Source: Porticoccaceae bacterium (GTDB lineage: Bacteria; Pseudomonadota; Gammaproteobacteria; Pseudomonadales; Porticoccaceae). Taken from it: a DNA stretch of 6,848 bases. The stretch is from the NCBI GenBank assembly GCA_030590275.1, contig JAUUYV010000095.1, positions 1 to 6,848 on the forward strand. The letters run 5' to 3'. Position numbers and translations under genes: made by a program. Shown here piece by piece: positions 5,485 through 6,848 of the stretch (its first letter is position 1; each line of letters opens with the position of its first letter). The notes below the pieces were generated by a model. The model did no database searches, was not told the origin of the DNA, and saw only the letters and a program-made list of their open reading frames with translations.

Positions 5485-6594
5485 TCAGCTATTGCTGGAC
5501 TCACATACATCGGGGTAAAACTCGGCCAGTGGATATTTGGCGTTCGCCAGTTTTGAATTACAAAATGTATTAATTCGTGCGCGTTCAAAATCTTTAGTAT
5601 CATTAAATCGATCCAAAGAACCCGACTGCATAAATCGAATGCTCTCTTGTGAGACGCTAAATACATTAGGGGAGAACATTTCAAAGTGCGCTTCATGCTC
5701 TTTCATGTATTCAAAGCTAGATTTAAACGCTATTTTTTCTAGTTGGGCTGGACTTAGATCTACATTCATAAATTTGGCTATGGATTTGAGCATAGCTGGG
5801 AGATCCCGTTTTAAGTCTTCGTAATGTACAAACAAAACATTTGAATATTGCTGACTGCGTTGCCACCAGCTTTCCACATGGTCCGGCCAGGACATCCACC
5901 ACATCTCATCACTGCAGTACAAATCTAAAAGATCTTCTCGTTTTGGAGCTAGCGGCCCGGCCAGCAGGTGAATGAAGTCTACGCAACTGGCAAAGCAGCT
6001 TACCGGGTGTCGAGTCACGTAGATGTATTTGGACAAATCCGAATGTGGTATCAATTGGGCGGGCATATGGGTTTTTATAATTCGGTTTTGACGTTCTCCC
6101 ACTAGTGGTGCACGTTTCATGGGTACACTGGCATTGGGGCTAGTTTCGATCCACGGACTTAACGCATACATATGACGAAAGCCCTGGTCGGATAAATCTC
6201 CATCGCCTTTACATAAAATTTCAAACACGATTTGCTGCATCCAGGTAGTACCGCATTTCATTTGGGTAGCGATAAAAATATCTTCTGGTTGGGGGCTGTA
6301 CTGTTTAGTTCGTGCAAAGGATTTTTTACTCATCATCATCAGCGGGCCTGAGACACCCTGATACTTAAAAGCAGGTATTTTTTTCAGCCGAATAAGCCTG
6401 GAAATTATTTCGAACATTGGACAGATATAGCGGGCGTGTGCTCTCAATAAGCGAACAAATTGGCGACGTTCGCCCAGGGGGCGTGCAAAATAGCGATCGC
6501 CCCGGCTTTGTGTCTCCACCCAGATCATAAATCCGAGTACATAAACCAGGTAAATTGCCAACAGCGAAACCAGGAGTTGAATCAGACTAGTCAT
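5485..6594 (-). CDS. Sulfotransferase with N-terminal membrane anchor
   Basis: A 369-residue protein of the PAPS-dependent sulfotransferase family (Sulfotransfer_1), which moves sulfate from PAPS to a hydroxyl or amine. Residues 3-26 form one hydrophobic helix, followed by many arginines (31-51), which predicts a C-terminal domain on the cytoplasmic side, where PAPS is. The 5'-phosphosulfate loop is QMKCGTTWMQQI (111-122) with Lys113. His176 in KTHMPAQLIP matches the SULT catalytic His. Arg195 and Ser203 in VTRHPVSCFAS keep the 8-residue spacing of the 3'-phosphate site (Arg130 and Ser138 in human SULT1A1). VHYEDLKRD (256-264) and SFEYMKE (293-299) are also family blocks. The C-terminal RKGxxGDWK motif is degenerate: FMQSGSLDRFND at 321-332, without the Arg-Lys pair. 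Start: ATG 6594, the last ATG before an upstream in-frame stop, with only a weak ribosome site. A second sulfotransferase-like gene lies just upstream on the same strand. Acceptor unknown; the anchor suggests a lipid-like one. Confidence 0.88.
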   Translation of the reverse strand: MTSLIQLLVSLLAIYLVYVLGFMIWVETQSRGDRYFARPLGERRQFVRLLRAHARYICPMFEIISRLIRLKKIPAFKYQGVSGPLMMMSKKSFARTKQYSPQPEDIFIATQMKCGTTWMQQIVFEILCKGDGDLSDQGFRHMYALSPWIETSPNASVPMKRAPLVGERQNRIIKTHMPAQLIPHSDLSKYIYVTRHPVSCFASCVDFIHLLAGPLAPKREDLLDLYCSDEMWWMSWPDHVESWWQRSQQYSNVLFVHYEDLKRDLPAMLKSIAKFMNVDLSPAQLEKIAFKSSFEYMKEHEAHFEMFSPNVFSVSQESIRFMQSGSLDRFNDTKDFERARINTFCNSKLANAKYPLAEFYPDVCESSNS

Positions 6595-6711
6595 TGTGCT
6601 GCCCGCATCGATAAAGTACCGGCTCTATCTACCTCGGCGCTGATAGTCGTCAGCACATTATTTGAAGAGTTTGTCATAGTCGTTTTGCCTGTTGTGATAG
6701 TTATTATGGTA

Positions 6712-6848
6712 TCAATCGTTACAACACGGCACATTTTCACCAGACTCGAGCCATTGTGCACATTCCGGGCTGAGAACCTTACTGATTCGTTTATCGTATT
6801 GGCTTAATTGATCTACGGTCATCACATCTTTCCAGCGCCCATTTGTAC
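6712..6848 (-). CDS. Second sulfotransferase-like gene, C-terminal end only
   Basis: Reading in from the right edge on the minus strand, 44 codons stay open to TGA at 6712-6714. They encode GRWKDVMTVDQLSQYDKRI (3-21) followed by a SPECAQWLESG tail (26-36). This resembles the C-terminus of bacterial sulfotransferases, where the GxWK block contacts the PAPS 3'-phosphate and is followed by a helix and a CARWLE-like end. Unlike the gene at 5485-6594, this one keeps the Trp-Lys. The last eight residues (ENVPCCND) include a Cys pair. The rest of the gene, including the P-loop, is outside the window, so family assignment rests on this short stretch. The stop is 117 bases from the next sulfotransferase start, so the two could be cotranscribed; I see no terminator between them. 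Confidence 0.6.
   Translation of the reverse strand, partial: TNGRWKDVMTVDQLSQYDKRISKVLSPECAQWLESGENVPCCND

Noticed and set aside
6682..6725. Possible hairpin terminator for the right-edge sulfotransferase (TGATA...TATCA, GTTGT...ACAAC)
   Set aside because: Pairing is interrupted and AT-rich, the loop is large, and no U-run follows on the minus strand.
6460..6807. Plus-strand 115-codon ORF with a very hydrophobic stretch
   Set aside because: It is antisense to the sulfotransferase N-terminus and to the second sulfotransferase C-terminus. Its hydrophobic segment is mostly encoded in the gap, and no ribosome site is seen.

Overview
The window looks like a chromosomal segment of a gammaproteobacterium with mid-range GC content. 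The best taxonomic clue is a close homologue of the small HNH protein YajD (5096-5464), which is typical of gammaproteobacteria. The other genes are accessory catabolic or modification genes of the kind common in marine and environmental gammaproteobacteria that degrade hydrocarbons, sterols or terpenoids. The exact genus cannot be read from the sequence.

Layout. Positions 1-2355 hold a plus-strand run of three genes with gaps of about 50 bases: the C-terminal part of a type B carboxylesterase (cut by the window start), a complete microsomal-type epoxide hydrolase with an N-terminal EHN domain, and a small NTF2/SnoaL-like protein. An acyl-CoA dehydrogenase (2390-3556, minus strand) converges on this run. 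It is divergent from a class III (CaiB/BaiF) CoA-transferase (3842-5026, plus strand). The 285-base gap between those two contains a striking set of three alternating inverted half-sites (3728-3756), a good candidate operator. Then comes yajD, and convergent with it a membrane-anchored PAPS-type sulfotransferase (5485-6594, minus strand). At the right edge is the last 44 codons of a second sulfotransferase-like gene, also on the minus strand (6712-6848).

How the genes may work together (inference). The esterase and epoxide hydrolase would open ester and epoxide groups to acids and diols. The CoA-transferase would activate a carboxylic acid as a CoA thioester, and the acyl-CoA dehydrogenase would start beta-oxidation-like degradation. 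The NTF2-like protein could be a hydratase, isomerase or cyclase-like accessory. Two sulfotransferases nearby suggest hydroxylated hydrophobic substrates, but a link between them and the catabolic genes across yajD is unproven.

No tRNA, rRNA, CRISPR array, insertion sequence or convincing intrinsic terminator was seen. Three short direct or tandem repeats sit at gene ends or starts (629-658, 2355-2396, 5077-5106). No wholly novel system is evident. The most noteworthy items are the three-half-site operator candidate, the anchored sulfotransferase with a degenerate C-terminal cofactor motif, and the second, partial sulfotransferase.
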